This document shows, one piece after another, positions 9,663-22,500 of a stretch of DNA of 64,000 nucleotides. A model generated the notes under the pieces. That model did no database searches, was not told where the DNA came from, and saw only the letters and a program-made list of their open reading frames with translations. Numbering within the stretch: the first letter of the stretch is position 1; every line of letters begins with the position of its first letter. The stretch lies in NCBI GenBank assembly GCA_022925895.1, contig JAKSYS010000881.1, positions 620,001 through 684,000 on the forward strand, written 5' to 3'. The DNA comes from Fragilaria crotonensis. Taxonomy: Eukaryota; Bacillariophyta; Fragilariophyceae; Fragilariales; Fragilariaceae. Made by a program: the position numbers and the translations under genes.

Positions 9663-10075
9663 CATCGAACCGTCGAACCATTGCCTGGTCATCTGTCATC
9701 AGTACGAACTGTATCATACCCATGCTTGTGTTCATGGTCGATTGCTAATGGTACTGGAGTACCAGTACTCCAGTACTGTAGTGCACTGGCTTTTTCATAA
9801 TACAGTACGCCAGCGCCACACTACTCAGTACAAGTATTCGTGTACCTGAGTTCCTGGTACAAGTAGTGTATGATACCGTATGATAACGAGTCGCCCAAGT
9901 ACACCATACGGTACCGGTAGTCGTACACTTAGTTCAAAACTCGAAGTTGGGCCGTCTCACGCTCTTTCGCCGTTTTCAGGTGTCGAAGCTCGAAGCATTT
10001 CATCACCTAACTTGCATTAGTCCGTTCACTAAGGACGCTTTGATTGATATCTCCTTGGCCAACAAGAGTATCACC
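9663..10075. other. Upstream region of the methyltransferase gene
   Basis: Rich in GTAC palindromes (ggtactggagtaccagtact near 9751 and many more up to 9930). The frame of the downstream gene stays open back to about 9947 but without an ATG. A tttcag/gtg near 9979 could be a splice acceptor, so a 5' exon cannot be excluded. Confidence 0.4.
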
Positions 10076-11092
10076 ATGAACGATGCCTCCATAATGGGAA
10101 CAGCAGATGATGCTGCCTCGACAAAGTACGCAGCAGTCCAGGCTGGGTACTATCAGGATCCTTTTCTTGCTCCATTTACAGTGCGACAACGCCATTGCCA
10201 GCCCATCATTAAGCGAGGCACGCATGCCAGAGTCATGTGCATGGATCGCGCCATTTCGACATTTATAGAATGCCGAGAAGAACCGCACATTGTTGTTCTG
10301 GGTGCTGGAAATGATACGACTTTCTTTCGATACATTTCGGGGTTGTTGAGAGAACCGAAACCAGTGCAGTGGTACGAAGTCGATCACCCATCTATGATTC
10401 ATAAGAAAGCCAAGATTATTCAGCAGCAGAAAAGAACTTTTCACGCACAAGTGAAGCCTCATTTTTATGGCGGGTACGTTGTAACCAGTGAAAAGGCAAC
10501 AAAATCTATCTGCCACCTAGTTGATCACGATCTGCGAAGATCACCTTCTGAGCTGATAGACAAGCTCTTGCAGCATGGTTTGAATGGCAAGACGCACGCT
10601 ATATTGTTCGTTGTTGAGTGCATGCAGCTTTATCTAGAGGAATTATCAAGCCGCACTCTATGGACATCCTTGGCGCTGCAATGTCCGCAAGCGTGTCTGG
10701 TACTCTTCGACCCTATCGTTGGATTTAGCTCGCCTTTTGGATCCATCATGGAACAAAATCTCCTTCGAGTCAAAGTCATAACCCCAGACTCGAGCATGGT
10801 CCAAACAAGGACTCTGTCGCAACAAATGTCGAAGTTAGTTGACCTGTGTGGTTGGCACCAAGCCATTGGTTGCGACATGTGGTGGGCCTACAACACCATG
10901 CTAACGACTGAACAACGCCAGCATGCGCAGAAATGCGAGTTCTTGGATGAAGTGGAGGAATGGAAACTCATTATGCAACACTACTGCTTTGTTGTAGCTT
11001 GCGCAACCGACGCAGGCCTTGATATTTGTCGAGCTGGGCCGCTACTTGGACTGGAGGCTTCTAGGTGTGAAATCAAGACTAGGAAGTTGTAG
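10076..11092 (+). CDS. LCMT1: Leucine carboxyl methyltransferase (LCMT1/PPM1 type)
   Basis: 338 residues from the first in-frame ATG, close to the usual length of about 330 for the family. The start matches the expected N-terminus: GTADDAASTKYAAVQAGYYQDPF corresponds to the conserved TADDA...GY..DP region. The SAM-binding loop is IVVLGAGNDTTFFRY, followed by WYEVDHPSMIHKKAKII. FVVECMQLYLEEL corresponds to the conserved VE..L.Y segment. Known role: methylates the C-terminal leucine of the PP2A catalytic subunit using S-adenosylmethionine, tuning holoenzyme assembly in the cytosol. No intron is seen. It is convergent with the U2A' gene, whose stop lies 50 bp downstream. Confidence 0.88.
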   Translation: MNDASIMGTADDAASTKYAAVQAGYYQDPFLAPFTVRQRHCQPIIKRGTHARVMCMDRAISTFIECREEPHIVVLGAGNDTTFFRYISGLLREPKPVQWYEVDHPSMIHKKAKIIQQQKRTFHAQVKPHFYGGYVVTSEKATKSICHLVDHDLRRSPSELIDKLLQHGLNGKTHAILFVVECMQLYLEELSSRTLWTSLALQCPQACLVLFDPIVGFSSPFGSIMEQNLLRVKVITPDSSMVQTRTLSQQMSKLVDLCGWHQAIGCDMWWAYNTMLTTEQRQHAQKCEFLDEVEEWKLIMQHYCFVVACATDAGLDICRAGPLLGLEASRCEIKTRKL

Positions 11093-11142
11093 CCAGAATG
11101 AGCAGCTAGTTGACGAGGAGCAACACGTTTAATCCTCTCCAG

Positions 11143-12124
11143 CTATGTTCGTGCCTTTTTCTGATTGCTTCCTCCATTAGTTTCCTCACGTGGTCGTTTC
11201 CTTGTTTCCTCGCCATTAATGTCTGCGTTTTGCTCTTTCGGCAACAAATGAGAAGGGAAAACCCCTTTTTGGACCGACGCTTCTATCTGCTCGATTTCCT
11301 GGGGTGACTTGGCATTCGCCACCATTTCTCGCAATTGCGCCTTTTGCTCCGGTGTAAACGAAGTTTGGAAGGATTCTGCGGCGGACTGACCTTCTCCTGG
11401 TGTAAAGGTACGCTGGGCTTCCTGTTGGACATCCGACTCGAGCGCAGCACCAGCCGCCGACCTGGCCAATCGTCGTGACTTGTCCCGCTCGGCTGGGGTT
11501 ATTCTGGCAAAGTCCAGCACCTTGAGAGAAGGAATATGGCCAATTGTGTAGAGCCGATAGTGCTGCCGACCTAAAGGCAAATTAGAGCGTGGTTAGAGAA
11601 ACTTGACCGTTAATCAGCGCGAAGCAAGATGGTCCCAAATCTTTCTCGAGTCTCTCTCCAACCCATGGCTGTTCAAGAAAGATTTGGTGCATCAGCAATA
11701 TATACGAATCCGCCGGCAAATCGAGAGGAGCTGTTGCTACTTACGGGTGACGGTGTTTCCAATTAGCGACAAGATTTCCAGCTTCGGAAATGCTCTGCCT
11801 AGATTTCCGATTTGATGCAGCGCTGATATGCGATTGTAGCTCAACGTCAGTGACGAAATATTGGGAAGATTCTTGGCTAGATTGGAATCATCGAAAGTTT
11901 CAATAAGGTTGTTCGCCAAGGATAGCGTCGACAGTCGCTGCAACCGCGGAAAGTTGTCAAGCCGCGTCAAACGGTTGTCCGTAAAATCCATGGAATCAAA
12001 GGCGTCTCGCGTTGCGCCGAGGTGCTCAATCAAAGGAATACCCTTCCCGCAACACTAATTCCCGTTCCCCCAGTGGATTCGGTCGCTGCTCCGCAGAATT
12101 TAACAACTCAGCGGATAATCTCAT
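11143..12124 (-). CDS. SNRPA1: U2 snRNP A' (Lea1-like), leucine-rich repeat; one intron, apparent frame slip
   Basis: Exons 12124-11745 and 11570-11143 flank a 174-bp GT-AG intron (11744-11571). The junction rebuilds NTVTRRQHYRLY, matching the conserved NPVT...HYRLY of U2A'. The N-terminus MRLSAELLNSAEQRPNPLGERELVLR fits the family start, followed by IPLIEHLGATRDAFDSMDFTDNRL and leucine-rich repeats. The C-terminal part has KVLDFARITPAERDKS and FTPGEGQ as in other U2A' proteins, then a basic tail. Known role: binds U2B'' and U2 snRNA in the spliceosome. Oddity: between ELVLR and KGIPLIE the frame shifts by one base near 12046 (summed exon length leaves one base over), so either the assembly has an indel or this allele is damaged. 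About 268 residues are expected. Confidence 0.82.
11571..11744 (-). other. Intron in U2A' gene
   Basis: 174 bp. Donor C|gtaagt, acceptor tttag|GTCGG. Joining restores an Arg codon and the conserved HYRLY block directly after the last leucine-rich repeat. Confidence 0.85.
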
Positions 12125-12629
12125 ATTTAACGCAGATAGAATGCGAGGTTCGCTATTCACCGACACCTCAAGCAAAGGCGATGGAGACCAACATATGAGT
12201 CGATGTCAAGTGCATGTCCGTCGGCATAACGAGAGAGCCCATAGCAGAACTGGTTCTAGCTTGCGTACGGCGGACGGCGGTCGTCCGTCGTGGACAGTGG
12301 GGGTTGGGTGTAGTGTGTAGTGTGCTCATTCAAGTACCCGTTCCAGTACCTCGTATGATTAGTACCGAGTGGACTTCTACTAGCAAACGACAGTACTTGC
12401 ACGTTTACGTGTACTGTACAAACAATACGCTCTACCGGTAGGTACTCTAGTTTTAGTGTTGTACTCCGAGTACTCACATAACACGGTACAGGTACAAGTA
12501 CAAGTACTCGGAGTATGCATATGCTTCTTGTAACTTCTGGAGTACAGTGTAGTAGTTCTTCGTAGTGCGTATGGCGCTCCAGTAGACCTCATCAGATGTG
12601 AGGAAAGAGTTCGGGTTCATGTCCCAGTT
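12125..12629. other. Spacer upstream of U2A', host side of the retroelement
   Basis: No gene seen. From about 12330 on it is dense in GTAC palindromes (aagtactcggagtatg near 12500). It ends at the target-site duplication of the copia element. Confidence 0.5.
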
Positions 12630-12634
12630 GAACG
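12630..12634. repeat. Target-site duplication, left (GAACG)
   Basis: The five bases directly before the 5' LTR are repeated directly after the 3' LTR at 24590-24594, as expected for Ty1/copia integration. Confidence 0.9.
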
Positions 12635-13535
12635 TGACAGACTTTTAGTACCGATCCTACGTAGTTTACTGTTTACATTATCCAGTGCAACGATACACAT
12701 TACACCAGTGCACAGTATACGTCGTATCGTTACTGTCGTACGGGAATCATATCCCACTCCAAAATTGCAACGATCAAATTCATGTCGTTCGTTGCATAAA
12801 CGACCATTTTCTCGCCCAACGCTCGGCCTCGTACGACCTCTTCAGACGTACACCTTTTCAGACGTGCACTCTTCAGACGTGCACCGTTTCTTTTGTGATC
12901 CTGAGTGTTCCTGAAGAACACTCATCAAAAGAAGTTGATCATCATTTGATGATCAACAATTTCTCACAAATTTGTCCAACTGTAAATATATTTAGTCCGG
13001 CCCCCATTTTTCACAATGTACAATTTTCGTAGCAGCGTAACCGACCATGACGACATTTTACCCGCCGTCGTCACGGATCGGACACCCTGTAGCGATAGCC
13101 AGTGTACTAGTACCCACTTGGCTACCGACGTCACCGTAGGACTCCACCCACGTCCACATACTGTAGTGTCACCTACGCGCAACGTAGCACCATCTACTTG
13201 CATCGTACCTACAGATACTAGCACAGTTGCTTCGCCTACTAGCACTGTGTCTACGTCTACATGTACTGTAGTTACGCCTAGTCATACCGTAGCTCAGTAT
13301 ACCCGTCCAGTAGACTCTCACGCGTATACCGTCGCGTCTGCTACTAGCACTCCCGCTTCCTCTGCCGCTAGCGTAGCATCCAGTAGTCCTGAAACCGTAG
13401 CACCGGCCAACGTTCGTACTGTAGCGACCGATACCGTCACCGTGACGTCACCACCTGCCTGCGACCCCGGTCTGGCGTGCGCCCGATTTAACCATGGTCT
13501 GGCCTCCACTCCGCGCTCGCACGCAGAATCTATCA
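12635..13535 (+). repeat. 5' long terminal repeat
   Basis: 901 bp, starts TGACAG and ends CTATCA (imperfect inverted termini). It is followed directly by the primer-binding site. It contains a long Thr/Ser/Val-rich low-complexity stretch (about 13.05-13.48 kb) of repeated accgta/tagca-like motifs. Nearly identical to the 3' copy by eye. Confidence 0.95.
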
Positions 13536-13553
13536 TGGTTCACTCGCCTAGAA
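13536..13553 (+). other. Primer-binding site of the copia element
   Basis: Begins TGG immediately after the 5' LTR, as expected for pairing with a tRNA 3' CCA end. Which tRNA is used was not determined. Confidence 0.55.
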
Positions 13554-16500
13554 TCAACCGACTTAGGCAGGCGTCCTCTGCCCTTTTTAACTCTGATACC
13601 TTCAGGTTAGTTAGGCTCAGGAATTCAGTTATGCTTCCATCTAAACTGTCAGATCTGAAGCAACTGAAAATAACAGAATTTTTCAACAGAGCTCCCCCAG
13701 ATTCAAAGTGCACACAATTTATTAAGAACTTAGTTAACAGCAGCCCCAGCCCCTCCAGCAGCATTTCAGCCCCACCCACCATGCCCACCATTCGCTTCAA
13801 CCTTACGAAAGCCGACAAGAAGTCGAAGAAGAAGGACTCGTCCCCTTTCTTGCCTCCGAAACGGAGCCTCCAGTCGTCATGAGCGCAGATGTCAACATTC
13901 CTGCCGCTACTCCCACCCATCCCACCCTCTATCTAACTCGCTCTAAGAGAGCCGAAACTTTGGGCAACACTAACACTAACATTAAACAGAAGCGCTACGT
14001 TAAGACTAGCGCCAAGGGCACCAGTAAACCCGACACCGATGAAGCGGCCGTCATTGCCGAGGCCATCGAACGCGCCAACTCCGAGCGCAACAACAAGTCT
14101 TCCCGCGCCACCAGAAACCATCCAACGACTCATCCATACATCCAGGGCATCCTTACAACTCCTATTGGGCGCAACAAAACATTCAGGGCCACCGAAACCG
14201 ACGACGACGACAACGATGAAGCGGCTAGCAACGCCGAGGCCATCGACAGCGCGACTGCAGAGCGCTCCACTACTCATAAAGTCATGAGAATCAAGCAGGA
14301 GTACATTCCAGACACCCAGGGCACTCACCATTTCCCTCCTGCGCGCAGCCACCAACCCCAGACCGAATTATATGACGATAGCGACGATGACGACGTCGCC
14401 GACGATGACGATTACAGCGTTCGTGATGACGACGACCGCAAGATTCCAGCTCCCACCCGCCCAAAATCCACCAGGAAGCGACAATTCGACGACTCAGACG
14501 TCCCTGCCTCCTCCCCCGATGCTTCCCCTGCGAAAAGGATGCGTTTTCAGACGCAAAAACAGCCCGAGATCCGTTATAAAACTCGCCAATATGTTCGTGA
14601 ATGTGGAAGTCAACAAATCAATTTCGTTGGGCGTTCGGACCTTCACACGACAAAACAAAGTTAGAAACTCCTCAGGCGCTCCCAGACCTCAAAAACAAGC
14701 TCCCACTTACGAAAATCGGAGCGACCAATCCGGAGATATCGCCGCTCAAAGCGACCCCATTGCGGACCCCCAATTCCCAATTTCCGACCACGACCATGAT
14801 CGTGGTGATTCGCACCATCAGCTCCCAAGAGTCCTGGACTTGGGACACATTGGACCCCCTCGCCGAACTGCCAATGACATTTCTACGACGATCGTACAGA
14901 TTTCTTTCAGTACTGCAGCTGCGACATTTGGCAGCCCGTCCGTCCATATTTTTCCCCATAACGCAAACGTCATCTTGCGTCCGACCGGTTTTGAAATCCT
15001 ACCCACGCCTATCCGTCCGCGCGCGCCAACCCCGCCTTCTGACGTCCCCTCTCCTAATTACCAACGTCCAATTCGTGACCAACCTAACGGCCATGCTCGT
15101 GTTCCTAATTACAACGGCGATCCCGTGGACGATGACGAAATGACTGACGCGTCTGACGATATTCCAGCTCGCCCCACGACCAACATTTATCGCGATGACG
15201 ATATGGATGACGATGACGACGACGATAGTGACGTAGTTAATGCTTCAAGTGTCTTCTCCATCTACTGCCCGTGTCCCAAACAATTATGCCTTTCCGTTCG
15301 CGACCAGACACTGCCGCCCACCAAAGCACAAAAAGCTCCCGCCGCTGACGTTGAAGTTGAAGAACAAAGCAACGGCGACAAAAAGGAATCTTCAAAACAA
15401 CTTGGTGCACTCCCAATGATTCAAAACTCTCCCTACTCAGTCCCAGATTCCTCAGACAATGATGACAGCACAGACACCAGCTCATTTATCCCAGATTCCT
15501 TCACAGTTAAAACTTTGGATTCCCTAACTCTCATGGACAGGATGACAACCAGAAAAGCTACCAAAAATATAAAAATGACGAAAAATATTCCAAGACCAGC
15601 AAGGCCTCAACCCCCAACCAAGTCCAAGCAATTTGCAACTCCCATCAATGTTGCCAACCCTTTCTATGTCAAGCCTCCCATCAATGCTGCAATCCCATTC
15701 ACCATTTCAATTGATGATGATGAAACTGAGACCCCTTCAACTCCTTCAAGCAGAAACAGAACACAACCATCTGGAGACAATTATTTGAAAACTTTCAACA
15801 CCCCTGGACCCAGGAATCTTGATGCACCACCTTCTCCAGCAATCAGTCTCAATTCAGAACTTTTCAGTCCCTTGTTTTCCAATTTGAGCAGCAGCAATGA
15901 CAGCACCTTTGATTGCCTTTCCACATCCACTGGAATCACAGCATTTCTTGAACTATCTGATGATGATGAAACTTTGGAGCTTCCATACCGCCTTGACAAA
16001 CTGCACATCCCTTGCCCTGAAGACAATGTCTTGGACCCAATCCATCATGTCCCCTTTTTGCAACACCATTCTGATTTGGATTCCAGAACCAATCCACATG
16101 CCTCACTTCTTTTCTATGCTGATGCAACTCTTCAAGATGATATCAATGGGCCAATCACCATGTGCAACCTTCCAACATGTGTTGATTCAAGTATCACAGC
16201 TGCAAGCTTCTGTCTACGTTATATTCAGTCAAATCCAGTCACCAAACAATGCATTCGCGACTTGACGACCGAACATCTTCGCCACCTGATGTGCAACCTT
16301 TATCCCATTTTAATTGCTGGATCTGACAAAGACCCCAATCAAGAGGAATTCATTCAATGCATCCAACACACTTTCAACAGAACAACCAATTTGGTCATGG
16401 ACAATCTTTCTTCTGAGCACAGATCTCAACTCACCAATGGCACCCCATCATTATTTGTATCCCTTTTTGAGTGACTATGAACCTGGATCCTTTGGACATG

Positions 16501-19500
16501 AATGCTCCCTATCCATCCTCTATGCCTTCAAGATGATGTATCTCATCCACCTTTATATTCAGGGACAAACATCTTCATGCCCTCATCAACCTCCTGAACT
16601 TGCTGATATCATTTGCAATATCCCAACTTTTGCGACCGCTCTACGACTTTTCCCGAACCGAAGTAACTTCAGAGATGTCCCGCGCTTCATTATCAAATTC
16701 TTCCAAGATCAGCAACTGTCTCCCAGTCCCTATGATATCACTTTGGACAGCACCAGGACTCGCCATATTCAAACTCCTACACATTTGAACTCTGCATCCC
16801 TCATTGCATTCACTCACTCACCGCTTGTCAACGGTTTTGGAGAACCCACAACTGGAATATCTCCATCTGCTTCCCATGTTGCCCGTGTCTTAATCTCAGC
16901 AACACTCCGCCAACATGCAACTTTGACTTCCAAACTCACAACTGGAGATGACTTACATTTGCAATCCTCAAACATTTGCATTGGTTCCCTTCCCCCTGCT
17001 GATCTACTCATGAATCACAATTGCTCAGCCTTCCCAATGGCCACATCCCCCTACACCTGAACAGTTATCAATCATGCACTCAAAAGCCACTGCTATTGCC
17101 GTCAACTTTGTCATCTGCCGTCCGCTCACTTCCAATGACCTTCAGAACTTCACCATCCCAATTGGAAACTGTGATTATGCAACCCTTAAGTCCAACTTTG
17201 ACCCCATCAAGACAGATACCATCAACCATTCCATTGATTTCCTGCCAGATCATGAGTACACCATGTTCAGAGTTGTTTCCAACATCAATGTCACTGATCC
17301 TCAATGTGTCCTACCTCAAACACCCTTGCCAACCAAAGTCCTTATCTACCAAGGCAACACCCAAGAGCATCAGTCAACTCCTTCCTACACTCCAGGATCC
17401 CCAACTGAGCTTCCTATTCCATTACCAAGTGCTCACATCTTCCCTATCATCTACAACAAGGAGAACAAACCAATCATTTTTCACCAACACAATGGGACCA
17501 TCAAACCTTACACAACAATAACAGTCCAACAGCTTTTCAATGACCAAGCCTGCATTCCAATGAACACCTGTTATGCTGCCAATCCCTGGACTTGCCCCAA
17601 CAATCCTAGCCAACTTTGGCGCCAACCAAACCCTGTTTATCATGTCATTGATGATCCCAAAACCATTCCCTTGTCCCTTGCAACTCGCCTCATCCAAGTG
17701 ATTACTACAAAACGTGGATCCACCGATGTTTATGGATCCTGGGCTCTCCCACACCTTGAGAATGCCCTCAGCAACCCATTGTCTCAGATCACTCACAATC
17801 CTTTTTCATATTATTGGCAACAACACAATCATCCTGAATATCCTTTCATCAAAGCCTCTGAACCCAATATCTTGAGCAACCCCCCTGGTGAGTCTGGTGT
17901 GAACACTAGTCTCTTTAACAACCAGGTTACTACTTGCAACTTACCTGATCCTTCTTGCCTGTACAGACACATTGGTGTAAATGCTACAAGAATGGACAGC
18001 AGTAATTGTAATGTAGTAAGATTTCAATTGGACAAACAAGAATCATCTTTTTGTGAACACACAGCCCTTATGGTTGTCCGCACCCGTAGATCGTCTCTTC
18101 AAGAAGAAAATCCCCCTGAAATTGAACCAGAAACTGCAGATCCAGATACTTCTGACAATTCTTCCGAAACTGACATTTCCCGACACGAAACGCATAATAT
18201 TGATGCAAATCAGCCATCTTCTGACGTCCAAGCTCAAGAAATTGACACACCTGCCGAAAATCCTTTGAAACGTCTCTCACGCACTGTCACACAAATTCTG
18301 TCTCCAAAATCTGTGCAACCAGACACCCAAATTGAAACATCCTCTTCACCAAAGACAGACACTCCATCCAAACCTGCAGCAAAGGACAAACCTGCAAAAC
18401 ATCCAACTTTTGCCTATCCTCCAATTCATGAAACATTCTTTACTGATGATGAAGATAATGAAGACCAACAGGATGACCCTCCTCAGATCCCTTTGCAATC
18501 CCCAGATGCACTAACTTCTTCAACCAGAACTGACTTCACTTATCCACCCATTGAAGATTTAACTAAAACCCTTTTGAAATATGCCAAAAATGCCAATCTC
18601 CGGAAACTATCATACCCAACCGATCTTGTCGCCCGACGCCGACAATTCAATGCCTTCATGGATAACCTCCGCATCGTTTGTAACATCTCTCCTGGACACG
18701 CCAAGTCTTTGATCTTTGGCCCAAACAGATTTCCTACTCCCATCCCTTCATTGGCACTGCAATTTACAATCTCATTTTACACATGTCTGTGATCCCTGCC
18801 AAAAACACATCATTGATGGTCCACCAGATGCCAGAACTGCAATCTTTACTCTCCGCCGACATTGTGCTCCGCTTACTCCAGATCATGTTGAACGCACAAG
18901 AGAAGCCTTTTATTCTATTAAACAAGGCCACAATGAAGTTGCAACCTCCTATTTGAATCGCATCCGAGTTTTGACGCGCGATTGCTACCACGCCGGCATT
19001 CCCAACACAGACGCAGATCTTATTAAAAGAGCCATTCGCGGTGGAAGTAATCACCATTTTTATGCTGCCTCTTACCAACGTTTTGATGCCGACCTCCGCA
19101 GAGCCGAACTTAACGATGAAGAATTGCCCGCTTTCTCCGAACTTGAAAGCCATCTTTTGAATATTGACGAATCCCGTGGCCTAACTTTGCCATCACAAAA
19201 TCAACGCAATTATAACCAACATGCCAATGCTGCCCGTCAACAATCCCATCGCCCTGCCCATCGTCCGACTTTCCAAAAACAGTTCACCCCGCGACAACAT
19301 CAAGCTCTCAGCTCAATTCTGCGACCTTATACCCAACAAAACAGCAGCAGCAATCGGCCACCAATCAGACCCCAAAGCAACCAAAATCAGCATTCAAACC
19401 GTCCGAACAATCACCAAAACAATCGTCGCAACGCCCCGCCACCAAGACCGAATCATGGCAACCGACCGCCCTTGCGACCAACTTCATCAAACTCCAACAA

Positions 19501-22500
19501 CCAACGTCGACCGCAGAGCAATTCCACCCCATTTCGGCCAAATCCTTCACCCAATAATGCCACCAACATAGTTTGTAACAATTGTGGAAGAACTGGTCAC
19601 TATGCAAGACAATGCCCAACTGCAACTAACAGACCTCAGAACAACAATAACAGAAATGGAGGAAACCCAAGGTCACCAACCAATAATGAGAACACTGCTC
19701 CCAGAAATCAAAGAGCTTATTTTGTCACTGATTCATCTTCACCTCATGCTGAAACAACTCATTACCATCAAGCCTTCCTTGCCTCATTAAACAACAACCC
19801 TGCCTTCAACAATGGCCCACCAACAATCTGGCCTGACACCAACTTGCCTCAAATGGAAATCAACCCATCACTGACTGACAATGATTTTGTACCCTCCATG
19901 TCACACTCACCTCCCAGCACTGATGCAATTGAATACTTCCCAGATGACCCCATGTCTGCATATCAGCGCTTTGGACCGCCAGATCTTGAAAATTGGCTCC
20001 CTGACAGTGGTGCTACAAGCCACTACACTCCTGTTTTCAGTGATCTCCATGATGTTGAACCCTGCCATGTACCTGTTTCCCTTGCTGATGGAACCACCAA
20101 GATATCCACTTTCAAAGGCACAACTGACTGTTTCTTTACAACCACAGAAGGACAGAAAGCTATCCTTGGTCTTGCTGATGTTTACTACATTGAAGGTCTT
20201 AGCCACCGTCTGCTTTCCCTGACTGCCATTTCTGCCACCCAAAACTTCACAGTCATCATCCAGAACAGAGCAACCACAATCCGTTTTCCCAACAACTCAA
20301 CATACACATGGCCAACCATTCTTCAAGAGCTACCCTCTGAACAAGCTTTCTCCATGACTTCCCAACCCAACACAACTTCTGATGACACTTCAAACTCACC
20401 TGCCATCACTTTTGAGCAACACTTGGACACTTCAACCAATTCAAACCCAGACCAACCCACTGCAACCTTGCCACTTGAGATCACATCCCGTCGCCTTGCA
20501 CATCGTAATTTCCGCAATCTTATGACTGGATCCCTTCACCATGTTTGGAATGATCACATTTTGTCACCAGCCACTGACACTCAAACTTGGCCAATCAGAA
20601 TCTCAATCAGCCAAAAACGCGCCAGAAGCAAAGTCCCACTCCGCCAAGGTTCAGAACCATTCCATCAACTTCACCTTGACCTTCTGAGAAACCCATTCCG
20701 TTTTGGCCTGACAACTAACACTAACTATTCTGCCTACCTTTTCATTGTGACAACCCCTGGCAAACTAACTGGTTGGATTGGACTACCCACTGAAAGCACC
20801 TTATCCATTCTCACTGCACTGCAATCTTGGCTCACACAATCAGAACTTCTTGGACGCACCCAATCTGTCCGCTTTATCCGCACTGATGCTGGAACAGCAT
20901 TTACTTCTGCCAAATTCATCTCAACTTGCACCAATCTTGGAATCAAAGTTGAAGCTGCAGCCCCTGAACATCAAGAAATGAATGGAATTTGTGAAGCCAA
21001 ATGGAGAGAAGTCCACAACATTGCAAACACTCTGCTCAACACTGCCAGACTTGGAGGTGCCTTCTTTCACCATGCTCATGCCTATGCAGTCCAAATTGTC
21101 AATGCTTGCCCTGCAAAGAATGTCACTGATCAAGATGGAAATCCTACAACTCCCTTCCACTATAGTTATGGCCGAAAACCCAGCCTCATCAACTTCCGCG
21201 TATTTGGATGCCCAGTCTATTTCAAACGTTACGAACCGACCTTTCGGAACAAGTTAATCACTTATAAACAACAGCTCCAACGTGCATCCCGTGGAACTTT
21301 TATTGGATTCCCTGAAAACTCTGCTGGCTGGCTTGTCTACTCCCAGACCATCCTCAACGAATTATCACAACCCGTGACGCTTATTTTGATGAAGATTTCA
21401 GCTCTGCCCTTGCTTTTGACTCCAAACCTTTGCTGGAGCCATCCCTATCCGCTCCCACATGGACCCTAATGGACTTGAAAATGTTGAGAATTCTGAACCC
21501 ACCATCATTCACCAAACTGGATCTGTTGCCAACCTTGGAATCAACCCTCTTCCTTCATTGAAGAACCCACTAACAATGATGAGCATCCCCTTCCCATTGA
21601 GACTATTGACAATGATGATGACACTGATGATGATGATCTACAACCTGGTCCAACACCACCTGCACCTCAACTGCTAAATCTCACTCATCACCAGAAGAGA
21701 CACACACCCCTTCAGAAAGAGATGACACTCTACTTCCAAGAATGTGCTGAATCACCACCTTCCATTGACCCTATCCACACTGCTATGCTTGCCCTTGATG
21801 CCTCTGCTGAAACATCTACAGAAAATGATGATCCTGTTGATAAATACTTGCCAGAACCCCAATCCTTTCAAGCTGTCCTCAAACTTGATGATGACATCCG
21901 CTCTGCCTGGCTTCATGCAATCAAAATGGAAATCAAGAACCTCATTGATCATGGTACCTTCATTCTTGGCCAGAAACCCCATGCAGATGAATTGATTATC
22001 CCAGTTAAACTTGTGCTCAAAGCAAAGCAAACAGCATCTGGCAAACTTGACAAACTCAAAGCCCGCCTTGTTGCCCGCGGCGACATGGAAAAGAGAAGAA
22101 TTAAGAAAACAAAAGCAAAGTACCAGCAGCAACTACTTAAGCAAAGAGAAGAGAATACCAATAAAGTTAAGAAGTCTAACACTATCCCAATTGAGATCCT
22201 CAACCTTTTGAAGACACATGGTCACCCTGTGCATCTTCAAGAGGGGTCAAGCTCCTCATATCCAAAACCTGTGCTTTCCGCCGCATCCTTAAAGGTGCTG
22301 ACTTCATTGGAGCCTATCTTCAAGCCAAAGTTATTGGACGTCACTTTGTGATCCTGCCACTTTACCTTGCCCACCACTTCCCAGAATATGCCAAATACTT
22401 TGGAATCCCACTTCTTCTTGACAAAGGAATCTATGGCCTTGTCTACTCAGGCAAATATTGGAACATTGAATTCTCTGAATGGCTATACTCTCAAGGATTC

